Below are positions 57,077-64,000 of a DNA stretch of 64,000 nt, piece by piece (positions within the stretch are counted from its first letter, which is position 1; each line of letters starts with the position of its first letter). Made by a program: the position numbers and the translations under genes. The notes below the pieces were generated by a model. That model made no database searches, had not been told where the DNA came from, and was given only the letters and a program-made list of their open reading frames with translations. The stretch spans positions 62,001 through 126,000 of the forward strand of contig NZ_STGJ01000005.1 of NCBI RefSeq assembly GCF_004919095.1. The letters run 5' to 3'. The DNA is from Crenobacter intestini. GTDB taxonomy: Bacteria > Pseudomonadota > Gammaproteobacteria > Burkholderiales > Chromobacteriaceae.

Positions 57077-58561
57077 TCAGAAGCTGGCCAGCGATTGACG
57101 CATCGCGTCAATGCAAAGTTCCACCAGACGCTCCGGCAGCAGGCCGATCACCAGCAGCGCCAGCGCGTTGACCGACAGCAAGAGCTTCATGTCGCCGCGC
57201 ACGACGATGGGCGCGTCGGTCTGGCTGCCGTCAAAGTACATCACCTTGACCACGCGCAGATAGTAGAACGCGCCGACCAGCGACATCAGCACCGCGAACA
57301 CCGCCAGGTACACCGGCGAGCCCGCGAAGAAGCCGAAGTCGAGCACCGGCAGGTCGACCACCGCGCGCAGCACCGCGAACTTGGCGTAGAAGCCGGCCAG
57401 GGGCGGGATGCCGGCCATCGAGAACATCACCAGCAGCATCAGGAAGGCGTACCAGCTATTTCGCGCGTTCAGGCCCTTGAGGTCGTCGACCTTGTCGCAT
57501 TCGAAGCCTGCGCGCGACAGCGCGAGCAGCACGCCGAAGGCGGCCAGCGACATCAGCACGTAGGTGATCGCGTAGAACATCGCCGAGGCGTAGCCCTGCT
57601 CGTTGCCGGCCAACACGCCCAGCAGCAGGAAGCCCATGTGCGAGATGGTCGAGTAGGCGAGCATGCGGCGGATATTGGTCTGCGCGACCGCGGCCAGGTT
57701 GCCGATCAGCATCGACAGCGCGGCGATCAGCACCAGCATGCCCTGCCACTGTGCGGCCAGCTCACCCAGGCCCTGCGCCAGGATGCGGATGACGAACACG
57801 AAGGCGGCCAGCTTGGGCGCGGCGCCCAGCATCAGCGTCACCGCCAGCGGCGCGCCCTGGTAGACGTCGGGCACCCACATATGGAAGGGCACGGCGCCAA
57901 GCTTGAACGCGAGGCCGGCGACCAGGAACACCAGGCCGAACACCAGCAGCACGATATTGGTTTCCGGACGGCCAACGGCACCGGCGATCACGTGGATGTC
58001 GAGCGAGCCGGTCGCGCCGTACACCATCGACATGCCGTAGAGCAGCATGCCCGAGGCGAGTGCGCCCAGCACGAAGTACTTCATCGCCGCTTCGGTGCCG
58101 GCCGCCGAGTCGCGCTTGAGCGCGATCAGCGCGTACAGCGCCAGCGACAGCAGTTCGAGGCCGATATACAGCGTGACGAAGTTGGCGGAGGACACCATCA
58201 CGTTCATGCCCAACAGCGCGAACAGGCTGAGCGTGAAGTACTCGCCGCGGAACATGCCGTTGTCGGCGACGTACTGGCGGGTGTACACCAGCGTCGCGGC
58301 GGTCGCGCCGTACATGGCGACCTTGATGATGTCGGCGACCGGGTCGTCGACAAACATGCCGGAGAAGGTGGTCACCGCGTACGGCTCGAAGGTCGCGACC
58401 TGCAGCACCGCGCACAGCGCCACCGTCAGCAGCGACAGCACATAGGTGACGCCGCGCTTCTCGTCGGGGACGAACAGGTCGAACACCAGGATGAACGACA
58501 GCGCACCGAGCAGGAACAGCTCGGGCAGCGCCGGCATCAGATTCAGATCAGCCCAATTCAT
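57077..58561 (-). CDS. nuoN: NADH-quinone oxidoreductase subunit N
   Basis: Antiporter-like proton channel subunit of complex I, 494 aa with about 14 membrane helices. The Mrp-type conserved part includes KYFVLGALASGMLLYG (about 159-174), FKLGAVPFHMWVPDVYQGAP (about 223-242) and AYSTISHMGFLLLG (about 300-313), which hold the lysines and glutamate of the proton path. Last nuo gene, 18 bp after nuoM, followed by the terminator at 57023. Confidence 0.97.
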   Translation of the reverse strand: MNWADLNLMPALPELFLLGALSFILVFDLFVPDEKRGVTYVLSLLTVALCAVLQVATFEPYAVTTFSGMFVDDPVADIIKVAMYGATAATLVYTRQYVADNGMFRGEYFTLSLFALLGMNVMVSSANFVTLYIGLELLSLALYALIALKRDSAAGTEAAMKYFVLGALASGMLLYGMSMVYGATGSLDIHVIAGAVGRPETNIVLLVFGLVFLVAGLAFKLGAVPFHMWVPDVYQGAPLAVTLMLGAAPKLAAFVFVIRILAQGLGELAAQWQGMLVLIAALSMLIGNLAAVAQTNIRRMLAYSTISHMGFLLLGVLAGNEQGYASAMFYAITYVLMSLAAFGVLLALSRAGFECDKVDDLKGLNARNSWYAFLMLLVMFSMAGIPPLAGFYAKFAVLRAVVDLPVLDFGFFAGSPVYLAVFAVLMSLVGAFYYLRVVKVMYFDGSQTDAPIVVRGDMKLLLSVNALALLVIGLLPERLVELCIDAMRQSLASF

Positions 58562-58579
58562 TGCTTTGTCCTTGTGGCC

Positions 58580-60076
58580 TTACAGCTTGCTTTGCGCGAC
58601 ATGCGCGATCAGGTCGTTCACCGCGAGGTGCATCTTGTCGACGAACATCTGCGGATACAGGCCCATGCCGAGCACGGCGATGGCCAGCACGACCAGCACC
58701 AGGAACTCGCGCTTGTTCACGTCGGTCAGCTCGTCGACGTGGTGGTTGGCCACCTCGCCGAAGATGGTGCGCTTGACCATCCACAGCGTGTACGCGGCGC
58801 CGAAGATCAGCGTCAGCGACGCCAGCGCGGCCACCCAGAAGTTCACCTGCAGCGCGCCCATGATCACCATGAACTCGCCGACGAAGCCGGAGGTCGCCGG
58901 CAGGCCGGCGTTGGCCATCGCGAACAGCACCATGAAGGCGGCGAAGATCGGCATGCGGTTGGCGACGCCGCCGTAGTCGGCGATGTTGCGGCTGTGCACG
59001 CGGTCGTACATCACGCCGATGCAGAAGAACATCGCGGCGGACACGAAGCCGTGGCTGACCATCTGCACGATCGCGCCTTCCACCGCCCACACGTTCAGCT
59101 CGGAGCCGGTGAACAGGAACAGGCCGAGGGTGACGAAGCCCATATGCGAGATCGACGAGTACGCGACCAGTTTCTTCATGTCGGTCTGCACCAGCGCGAC
59201 CAGGCCGATGTAGACGACGGCGACCAGCGACAGCGCAACCACGATGGGCGCGAGCTCACGCGCGGCGTCCGGCACGATGGGCAGCACGAACCGCAGGAAG
59301 CCGTAGGCGCCGATCTTCAGGGTGATCGCGGCCAGCACCATCGAGCCGCCGGTCGGCGCCTCGACGTGCGCGTCCGGCAGCCAGGTGTGCACCGGCCACA
59401 TCGGCACCTTCACCGCGAAGGACATGAAGAAGGCGATGAACAGCAGGATCTGCACGGTCAGCGGGATCTGCGCGATGTCCTGGAACGCCTCGATCGAGAA
59501 GCTCTTGCCGGCGGCAAAATAGAGCCAGATCAGCGCGACCAGCATCAGGAGCGAACCCAGCAGCGTGTACAGGAAGAACTTGATCGACGCGTACACGCGG
59601 CGCGGGCCGCCCCACACCCCGATGATCAGGTACATCGGGATCAGCATCGCCTCGAAGAACACGTAGAACAGGATCGCGTCCAGCGCGGCGAACGCGCCGT
59701 TGATCAGGCCGGACATCACCAGGAAGGCGGCCATGTACTGCGCGACGCGCTGCTCGATCACCTGCCAGCCGGCGATCACCACCATCATGGTGATGAAGCT
59801 GTTGAGCACGACGAACAGCATGGACAGGCCGTCGACGCCCAGGTGGTAGTTGATGTTGAGCGCCGAGATCCACGGGGCGAACTCGACGAACTGCATGCCG
59901 CCGTTCAGGGTATCGAACGCGGTGAACAGCGGCAGCGACGCGGCGAAACCGAGCGCGGAGCCGGCCAGCGCGATCCAGCGCGCGAGCGGTGCGCGCCTGT
60001 CGTCGCCGGTGGCCAGGACCAGGACGCCGGCGATGATCGGCACCCAGATCACCAGACTTAACAGATTGGAAAACAT
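58580..60076 (-). CDS. nuoM: NADH-quinone oxidoreductase subunit M
   Basis: A 498-aa antiporter-like subunit. Conserved parts are FYVFFEAMLIPMYLIIGVWG (about 137-156, with the key Glu), FFMSFAVKVPMWPVHTWLPD (about 217-236, with Lys) and LVAYSSISHMGFVTLG (about 303-318). About 14 membrane helices are expected. It follows nuoL by 40 bp in the operon. Confidence 0.97.
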   Translation of the reverse strand: MFSNLLSLVIWVPIIAGVLVLATGDDRRAPLARWIALAGSALGFAASLPLFTAFDTLNGGMQFVEFAPWISALNINYHLGVDGLSMLFVVLNSFITMMVVIAGWQVIEQRVAQYMAAFLVMSGLINGAFAALDAILFYVFFEAMLIPMYLIIGVWGGPRRVYASIKFFLYTLLGSLLMLVALIWLYFAAGKSFSIEAFQDIAQIPLTVQILLFIAFFMSFAVKVPMWPVHTWLPDAHVEAPTGGSMVLAAITLKIGAYGFLRFVLPIVPDAARELAPIVVALSLVAVVYIGLVALVQTDMKKLVAYSSISHMGFVTLGLFLFTGSELNVWAVEGAIVQMVSHGFVSAAMFFCIGVMYDRVHSRNIADYGGVANRMPIFAAFMVLFAMANAGLPATSGFVGEFMVIMGALQVNFWVAALASLTLIFGAAYTLWMVKRTIFGEVANHHVDELTDVNKREFLVLVVLAIAVLGMGLYPQMFVDKMHLAVNDLIAHVAQSKL

Positions 60077-60116
60077 AGTTCGAACCTATTGTTGTTTGCT
60101 ATTTCCGGCACGCGGC

Positions 60117-62162
60117 TTATCTGAAGATCAGCTGCGAGAACCACAGGGTAACCAGCACCAGGATGCCGATGATCATGGTCGTGGCGTAGCTGTAGATGAA
60201 ACCGGTCTGCAGGCGGCGCGCCTTCTGGGCGAGCTTGCCGACCAGCGCGGCCGAGCCGTTCACGATCAGGCCGTCGATCAGCAGCATGTCGCAGATCTTC
60301 CAGAAGAAGGTCCCCAGTGCACGGCTGCCCTTGGCGAACACCGCAAAGTACAGCTCGTCGAGGTAGTACTTGTTCTCGAGCAGGCGGTGTACCGGCGCGA
60401 AGGTTTCCTTGATCTTCGCCGGAATCTGCGGTGCCTTCATGTAGAAGAACCACGACAGCGCGACACCCGCGAACGCCAGCCAGAACGGCAGCGTCGAGAA
60501 GGCGTGCAGGCCCATCGCCATCGCGTGTTCGGCGTGCGGGATCACCGCGGCGAGGCCCGGGTGCGCTTCAAGGTTGGTGAACAGCACGCCCTTGAAGAAG
60601 TCGCCGCCGACCATCGGGCCGATCGCGAAGTAGCCGATCACCACCGACGGGATCGCCAGCAGCACCAAGGGCAGCGTCACCACCCCCGGGCTCTCGTGCG
60701 GCTTGTCGTTCGGGCCCAGGCCATGGTGGTGGTCGTGGTCCGGCTCTTCGTCCGCGTGGTCGCCGTGGTGGTCGTGCGCGTGCTTGGCGTCCATCCAGCG
60801 TTCCTTGCCGTGGAAGACCAGGAAGTACATGCGGAAGGAGTAGAACGCGGTGACGAACACGCCGGCCAGCACGGCGAAGGTCGCGAAACCGGACGCCGGC
60901 AGGTTGCTGTGCTCGACGGCCAGGATGATCGAATCCTTCGAGTAGAAGCCCGAGAAGAACGGCGTGCCGATCAGCGCGAGGCTACCCAGCAGGCTGGTGA
61001 TCCAGGTGATGGGCATGTACTTGCGCAGGCCGCCCATATTGCGCATGTCCTGATCGTGGTGCATGCCGATGATGACCGAACCGGCGGCAAGGAACAGCAG
61101 CGCCTTGAAGAAGGCGTGCGTCATCACGTGGAACATCGCCACCGAGTAGGCGGACGCGCCCAGCGCGACGGTCATGTAGCCCAGCTGCGACAGCGTCGAG
61201 TAAGCCACCACGCGCTTGATGTCGTTCTGCACGATGCCCAAAAAGCCCATGAACAGCGCGGTGATCGAACCTGCGACCATCACCACGTTCAGCGCGGTGT
61301 CAGACAGCTCGAACAGCGGGCTCATGCGCGACACCATGAAGATGCCGGCGGTCACCATGGTCGCCGCGTGGATCAGCGCCGAGATCGGGGTCGGGCCTTC
61401 CATCGAGTCCGGCAGCCACACGTGCAGCGGGAACTGCGCGGACTTACCCATCGCGCCGACGAACAGCAGGATGCAGGTCACCGACAGCAAGGACCACTCG
61501 ACGCCCGGGATGATCTGGATCGTCTTGTCGGCCACTTGCGGCAGCGCGGCGAACACGTCGCTGTAATTGAGCGAGCCGCCGAAGTGCGCGAGCACGAGGC
61601 CGATGCCCAGCAGGAAGCCGAAGTCACCGACGCGGTTGACCAGGAAGGCCTTCAGGTTCGCGAAGATCGCCGTCGGGCGCTTGAACCAGAAACCGATCAG
61701 CAGGTAGGAGACGAGGCCGACCGCTTCCCAGCCGAAGAACAGCTGGACGAAGTTATTGCTCATCACCAGCATCAGCATGCTGAAGGTAAACAGCGAGATG
61801 TAGCTGAAGAAGCGCTGGTAGCCCGGGTCTTCGGCCATGTAGCCGATGGTGTAGATGTGCACCATCAGCGAGACCGAGGTCACCACCACCAGCATGGTCG
61901 CCGTCAGCGTGTCGACCAGGAAGCCGACCGAGAACTCCATGCCGCCGACGGTCAGCCAGGTGTAGACCGCCTCGTTGAAAACCGCTCCACCGTTGAGGAA
62001 GTAGTGGAGCACCTTGAGCGACAGCGCGGCCGAAACCGCCACACCCGCGATGGTCACGATGTGTGCGGCACGCCGGCCGATCGCCCAGCCAAACAAGCCT
62101 GCAATGATGGCCCCCGCCAGCGGCGAGAGGGCGATCAGCAGGTACAAGCTCTTCATATCCAT
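60117..62162 (-). CDS. nuoL: NADH-quinone oxidoreductase subunit L
   Basis: A 681-aa distal proton-pumping subunit with the long lateral C-terminal helix. Typical parts are FFGWEAVGLVSYLLIGFW (about 138-155), KSAQFPLHVWLPDSMEGPTP (about 241-260) and VAYSTLSQLGYMTVALG (about 315-331). A soluble loop at about residues 458-483 is very His- and Asp-rich (nine His in twenty residues). It is longer than E. coli NuoL (613 aa), partly because of this loop. Confidence 0.97.
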   Translation of the reverse strand: MDMKSLYLLIALSPLAGAIIAGLFGWAIGRRAAHIVTIAGVAVSAALSLKVLHYFLNGGAVFNEAVYTWLTVGGMEFSVGFLVDTLTATMLVVVTSVSLMVHIYTIGYMAEDPGYQRFFSYISLFTFSMLMLVMSNNFVQLFFGWEAVGLVSYLLIGFWFKRPTAIFANLKAFLVNRVGDFGFLLGIGLVLAHFGGSLNYSDVFAALPQVADKTIQIIPGVEWSLLSVTCILLFVGAMGKSAQFPLHVWLPDSMEGPTPISALIHAATMVTAGIFMVSRMSPLFELSDTALNVVMVAGSITALFMGFLGIVQNDIKRVVAYSTLSQLGYMTVALGASAYSVAMFHVMTHAFFKALLFLAAGSVIIGMHHDQDMRNMGGLRKYMPITWITSLLGSLALIGTPFFSGFYSKDSIILAVEHSNLPASGFATFAVLAGVFVTAFYSFRMYFLVFHGKERWMDAKHAHDHHGDHADEEPDHDHHHGLGPNDKPHESPGVVTLPLVLLAIPSVVIGYFAIGPMVGGDFFKGVLFTNLEAHPGLAAVIPHAEHAMAMGLHAFSTLPFWLAFAGVALSWFFYMKAPQIPAKIKETFAPVHRLLENKYYLDELYFAVFAKGSRALGTFFWKICDMLLIDGLIVNGSAALVGKLAQKARRLQTGFIYSYATTMIIGILVLVTLWFSQLIFR

Positions 62163-62190
62163 TTTCTGGCTTCTCGTTTGTTGGTATCCG

Positions 62191-62496
62191 TCAGCCCTTC
62201 AGGCTGCCCAGGTCTTCAACGTTGATGGAGCGCTGGTTGCGGAACAGCACGACCAGGATCGCAAGGCCGATCGCGGATTCCGCGGCGGCCACCGTCAGGA
62301 TGAAGAACACGAAGATCTGGCCGGCGGTGTCGGACAGATAGTGCGAGAAGGCGATGAAGTTGAAGTTCACGGCCAACAGCATCAGCTCGATCGCCATCAG
62401 GAGCACGATCACGTTCTTGCGGTTGAGGAAGATCCCCAGCACGCTGATCGAGAACAGCGCCGCGGCCAGCACCAGATAGTGGGTCAGGGTCAGCAT
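62191..62496 (-). CDS. nuoK: NADH-quinone oxidoreductase subunit K
   Basis: A 101-aa three-helix subunit (MrpC-like) with the conserved glutamates in [19 protein letters not shown] (Glu37 region) and [18 protein letters not shown] (Glu70 region). These carry protons between the antiporter modules. Length matches E. coli NuoK. It is 28 bp before nuoL. Confidence 0.97.
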   Translation of the reverse strand: MLTLTHYLVLAAALFSISVLGIFLNRKNVIVLLMAIELMLLAVNFNFIAFSHYLSDTAGQIFVFFILTVAAAESAIGLAILVVLFRNQRSINVEDLGSLKG

Positions 62497-62506
62497 CGTG
62501 CGCTCC

Positions 62507-63151
62507 TTACTGCGACTGGGCGGCGTCTGCCGCCTCGGTTTGCGGCGCTTCTTCGCGCACCGCGTCCATCTTCACCACGCGTACGCGGTCGGCCGCCTTC
62601 ACCTCGACCTGGCGCGCCGGGTCGATGTACTTGCCGTCCTTGCGCTCGCGCTGGGTCAGCGCGATCGCCGCGACGATGGCAAGCAGCAGCAGCACCGCCG
62701 CCAGCTCGAATGGCATCAGGTAGGTGGTGTAGATCTCGAGGCCCAGCTGCTTGACGTTACTCGCGTCGGCCGCCAGCGGCGCCGCCGCGGCGTAGTCGGC
62801 CAGGCGGGTTTCCGGCGCGGCGAGGATCAGCGCCATCTCGGCGGCCATGATCAGGCCGACGGTGGCCGCCAGCGGGAAGTGCCGCCAGAAACCCTCGCGC
62901 AGCTGCTCGACGTTGATGTCGAGCATCATCACCACGAACAGGAACAGCACCATCACGGCGCCGACGTAGACCAGCACCAGCGAGATGGCCAGGAACTCAG
63001 CCTCCAGCAGCAACCAGTGCCCGGCGCTGGTGAAGAACGCCAGCACCAGCCACAGGGCGGCGTGCACCGGGTTCTTCGCCGTGATCACGCGAAACGCCGA
63101 GAACAGCAGGATCGCGGAGAGCACGTAAAAGACGATCATCGTAAAGCTCAT
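62507..63151 (-). CDS. nuoJ: NADH-quinone oxidoreductase subunit J
   Basis: A 214-aa membrane subunit with five hydrophobic segments. [24 protein letters not shown] (split near 30-54) and [18 protein letters not shown] (about 59-76) are the conserved helices, the latter holding the helix-3 bulge. The C-terminal tail is hydrophilic and longer than usual ([20 protein letters not shown] and a Gln/Ala-rich end). It is 10 bp before nuoK. Confidence 0.96.
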   Translation of the reverse strand: MSFTMIVFYVLSAILLFSAFRVITAKNPVHAALWLVLAFFTSAGHWLLLEAEFLAISLVLVYVGAVMVLFLFVVMMLDINVEQLREGFWRHFPLAATVGLIMAAEMALILAAPETRLADYAAAAPLAADASNVKQLGLEIYTTYLMPFELAAVLLLLAIVAAIALTQRERKDGKYIDPARQVEVKAADRVRVVKMDAVREEAPQTEAADAAQSQ

Positions 63152-63160
63152 GTTTCCCCC

Positions 63161-63640
63161 TTAGCGGTACTTGGCGTCGGCCGCTTTGTTCTTGGCGATT
63201 TCGGCTTCGTACTTGTCGCCGATCGCCAGCAGCATGGGCTTGGTGTAATAAAGGTCGCCGCGCTTCTCTCCGTGGTACTCGAAGATATGCGTCTCGACGA
63301 TCGCGTCGACCGGGCACGCCTCCTCGCAGAAGCCGCAGAAGATGCACTTGGTCAGGTCGATGTCGTAGCGGCTGGTGCGGCGGGTGCCGTCGTCACGCTG
63401 TTCGGACTCGATGGTGATCGCCAGTGCCGGGCACACCGCCTCGCACAGCTTGCACGCGATGCAGCGCTCTTCGCCATTGGCGTAGCGGCGCTGCGCGTGC
63501 AGGCCGCGGAAACGCGGCGACAGCGGCGTCTTCTCTTCCGGGAACTGCACGGTGATCTTCGGCGCGAAGAAGTAGCGCAGCGTCACCGACAGGCCCTTGA
63601 GGAGCTCGACCAGGAAGAAGGTCTTGATAAATTTGTTCAT
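63161..63640 (-). CDS. nuoI: NADH-quinone oxidoreductase subunit I
   Basis: A 159-aa ferredoxin-type subunit holding clusters N6a and N6b. Two 4Fe-4S motifs are visible: [12 protein letters not shown] (about 60-71) and [12 protein letters not shown] (about 99-110). It connects the peripheral arm chain to cluster N2. It lies 21 bp after nuoH. Confidence 0.98.
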   Translation of the reverse strand: MNKFIKTFFLVELLKGLSVTLRYFFAPKITVQFPEEKTPLSPRFRGLHAQRRYANGEERCIACKLCEAVCPALAITIESEQRDDGTRRTSRYDIDLTKCIFCGFCEEACPVDAIVETHIFEYHGEKRGDLYYTKPMLLAIGDKYEAEIAKNKAADAKYR

Positions 63641-63661
63641 CTTGTTTCTCCGGTCCCCGTC

Positions 63662-64000
63662 TTAAGGCCACAAGGACAGCGGGCTCATCATCCACGCGCC
63701 GACTACCACCACCCACACCAGCGTCACCGGGATGAACACCTTCCAGCCCAGGCGCATGATCTGGTCGTAGCGGTAGCGCGGGAACGTCGCGCGGAACCAC
63801 AGGAAGCAGAACAGCACCAGCGCCATCTTGACGGCGAGCCAGAAGAAACCGGCCGCGCCGAGCAGGCCCCACGACGCAGGGAACGGCGACAGCCAGCCGC
63901 CGAGGAACATGATCGAGGTCAGTGCCGCGATCAGGATCATGTTCGCGTACTCGGCAAGGAAGAACACCGCGAAGGCCATGCCCGAGTACTCGACGTGGAA
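63662..64000 (-). CDS. nuoH: NADH-quinone oxidoreductase subunit H, C-terminal part
   Basis: The last 112 residues of the quinone-site membrane subunit; the gene runs past the right edge. [20 protein letters not shown] at the edge and [20 protein letters not shown] (about 40 residues before the end) are the conserved quinone-chamber loops of NuoH. The frame is open to the last base. Confidence 0.96.
   Translation of the reverse strand, partial: FHVEYSGMAFAVFFLAEYANMILIAALTSIMFLGGWLSPFPASWGLLGAAGFFWLAVKMALVLFCFLWFRATFPRYRYDQIMRLGWKVFIPVTLVWVVVVGAWMMSPLSLWP

Noticed and set aside
57068..62225. Very long plus-strand open frames opposite nuoN, nuoM and nuoL
   Set aside because: They are antisense shadows of high-GC coding genes: low-complexity His/Arg/Gln/Glu-rich translations with no domain, while the minus strand holds intact complex I subunits.

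Overview
The window is 64 kb of high-GC DNA from a Gram-negative chromosome. The evidence points to a betaproteobacterium of the order Neisseriales, Chromobacteriaceae-like. That placement is inferred from family knowledge: the rpsU-yqeY-dnaG-rpoD macromolecular synthesis block, a DUF2818 gene beside nuoN, an AcrR/MtrR-type regulator divergent from a three-gene RND pump, an ahcY-metF operon behind an SAH riboswitch, and a complete catabolic arginine deiminase operon. I see no rRNA, CRISPR array, insertion sequence, prophage or attachment site. Almost all genes are housekeeping or core metabolism.

Layout. 1-6.3 kb: the tail of an outer-membrane patatin/barrel protein, an L,D-transpeptidase, a divergent MocR regulator and LysE exporter, gltX, and the rplM-rpsI operon. 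6.3-13.2 kb (minus strand): arginine deiminase operon in transcription order arcD2-arcA-arcB-arcC-arcD1, with an FNR/Anr-like box upstream and hairpins at its junctions. 13.4-21.3 kb: a 2Fe-2S flavoreductase, an atypical SDR, trmB, a glutathione peroxidase, DUF1841, a D-2-hydroxyacid dehydrogenase, DUF2189, an FKBP isomerase, DedA and alr. 21.3-27.9 kb: adaptor-permease-outer membrane factor RND efflux operon with a divergent TetR gene; the shared promoter region contains an AcrR-type operator. 28-33.3 kb: YadG/YadH-like ABC exporter, ibaG, murA and a chemoreceptor.

33.3-34.1 kb is a small AT-rich pocket with two short unassigned genes (a 57-aa protein with a strong ribosome binding site, and a Cys/His-rich protein), then a tRNA with anticodon CAU. 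34-38.7 kb: rpoD, dnaG, yqeY and rpsU. 39-42 kb: spoT-type (p)ppGpp enzyme, rpoZ and gmk. 42.2-50.6 kb: purine permease, apt, argC, erpA, cheR, purT, truncated hemoglobin, folB, plsY, a HExxH protein and a YqhA-family membrane protein. 50.7-54.6 kb is the methyl cycle: metF, ahcY (with SAH riboswitch) and metK. 54.6-56.4 kb: two tandem LpxL-type acyltransferases. 56.7-64 kb: DUF2818 and the distal nuo genes nuoN-M-L-K-J-I, with nuoH cut by the window end.

How it fits together. The arc operon makes ATP from arginine without oxygen, which suits FNR/Anr control. The RND pump and its repressor form a self-contained stress module. metK, ahcY and metF cover SAM synthesis, SAH removal and methyl regeneration. 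Two clusters of short palindromic repeats of one family bracket the metK-acyltransferase block. I found no clearly new multi-gene system. The least explained items are the two small genes at 33.3-33.9 kb, a branched inverted-repeat structure ahead of arcD1, and the HExxH protein at 49.5 kb.
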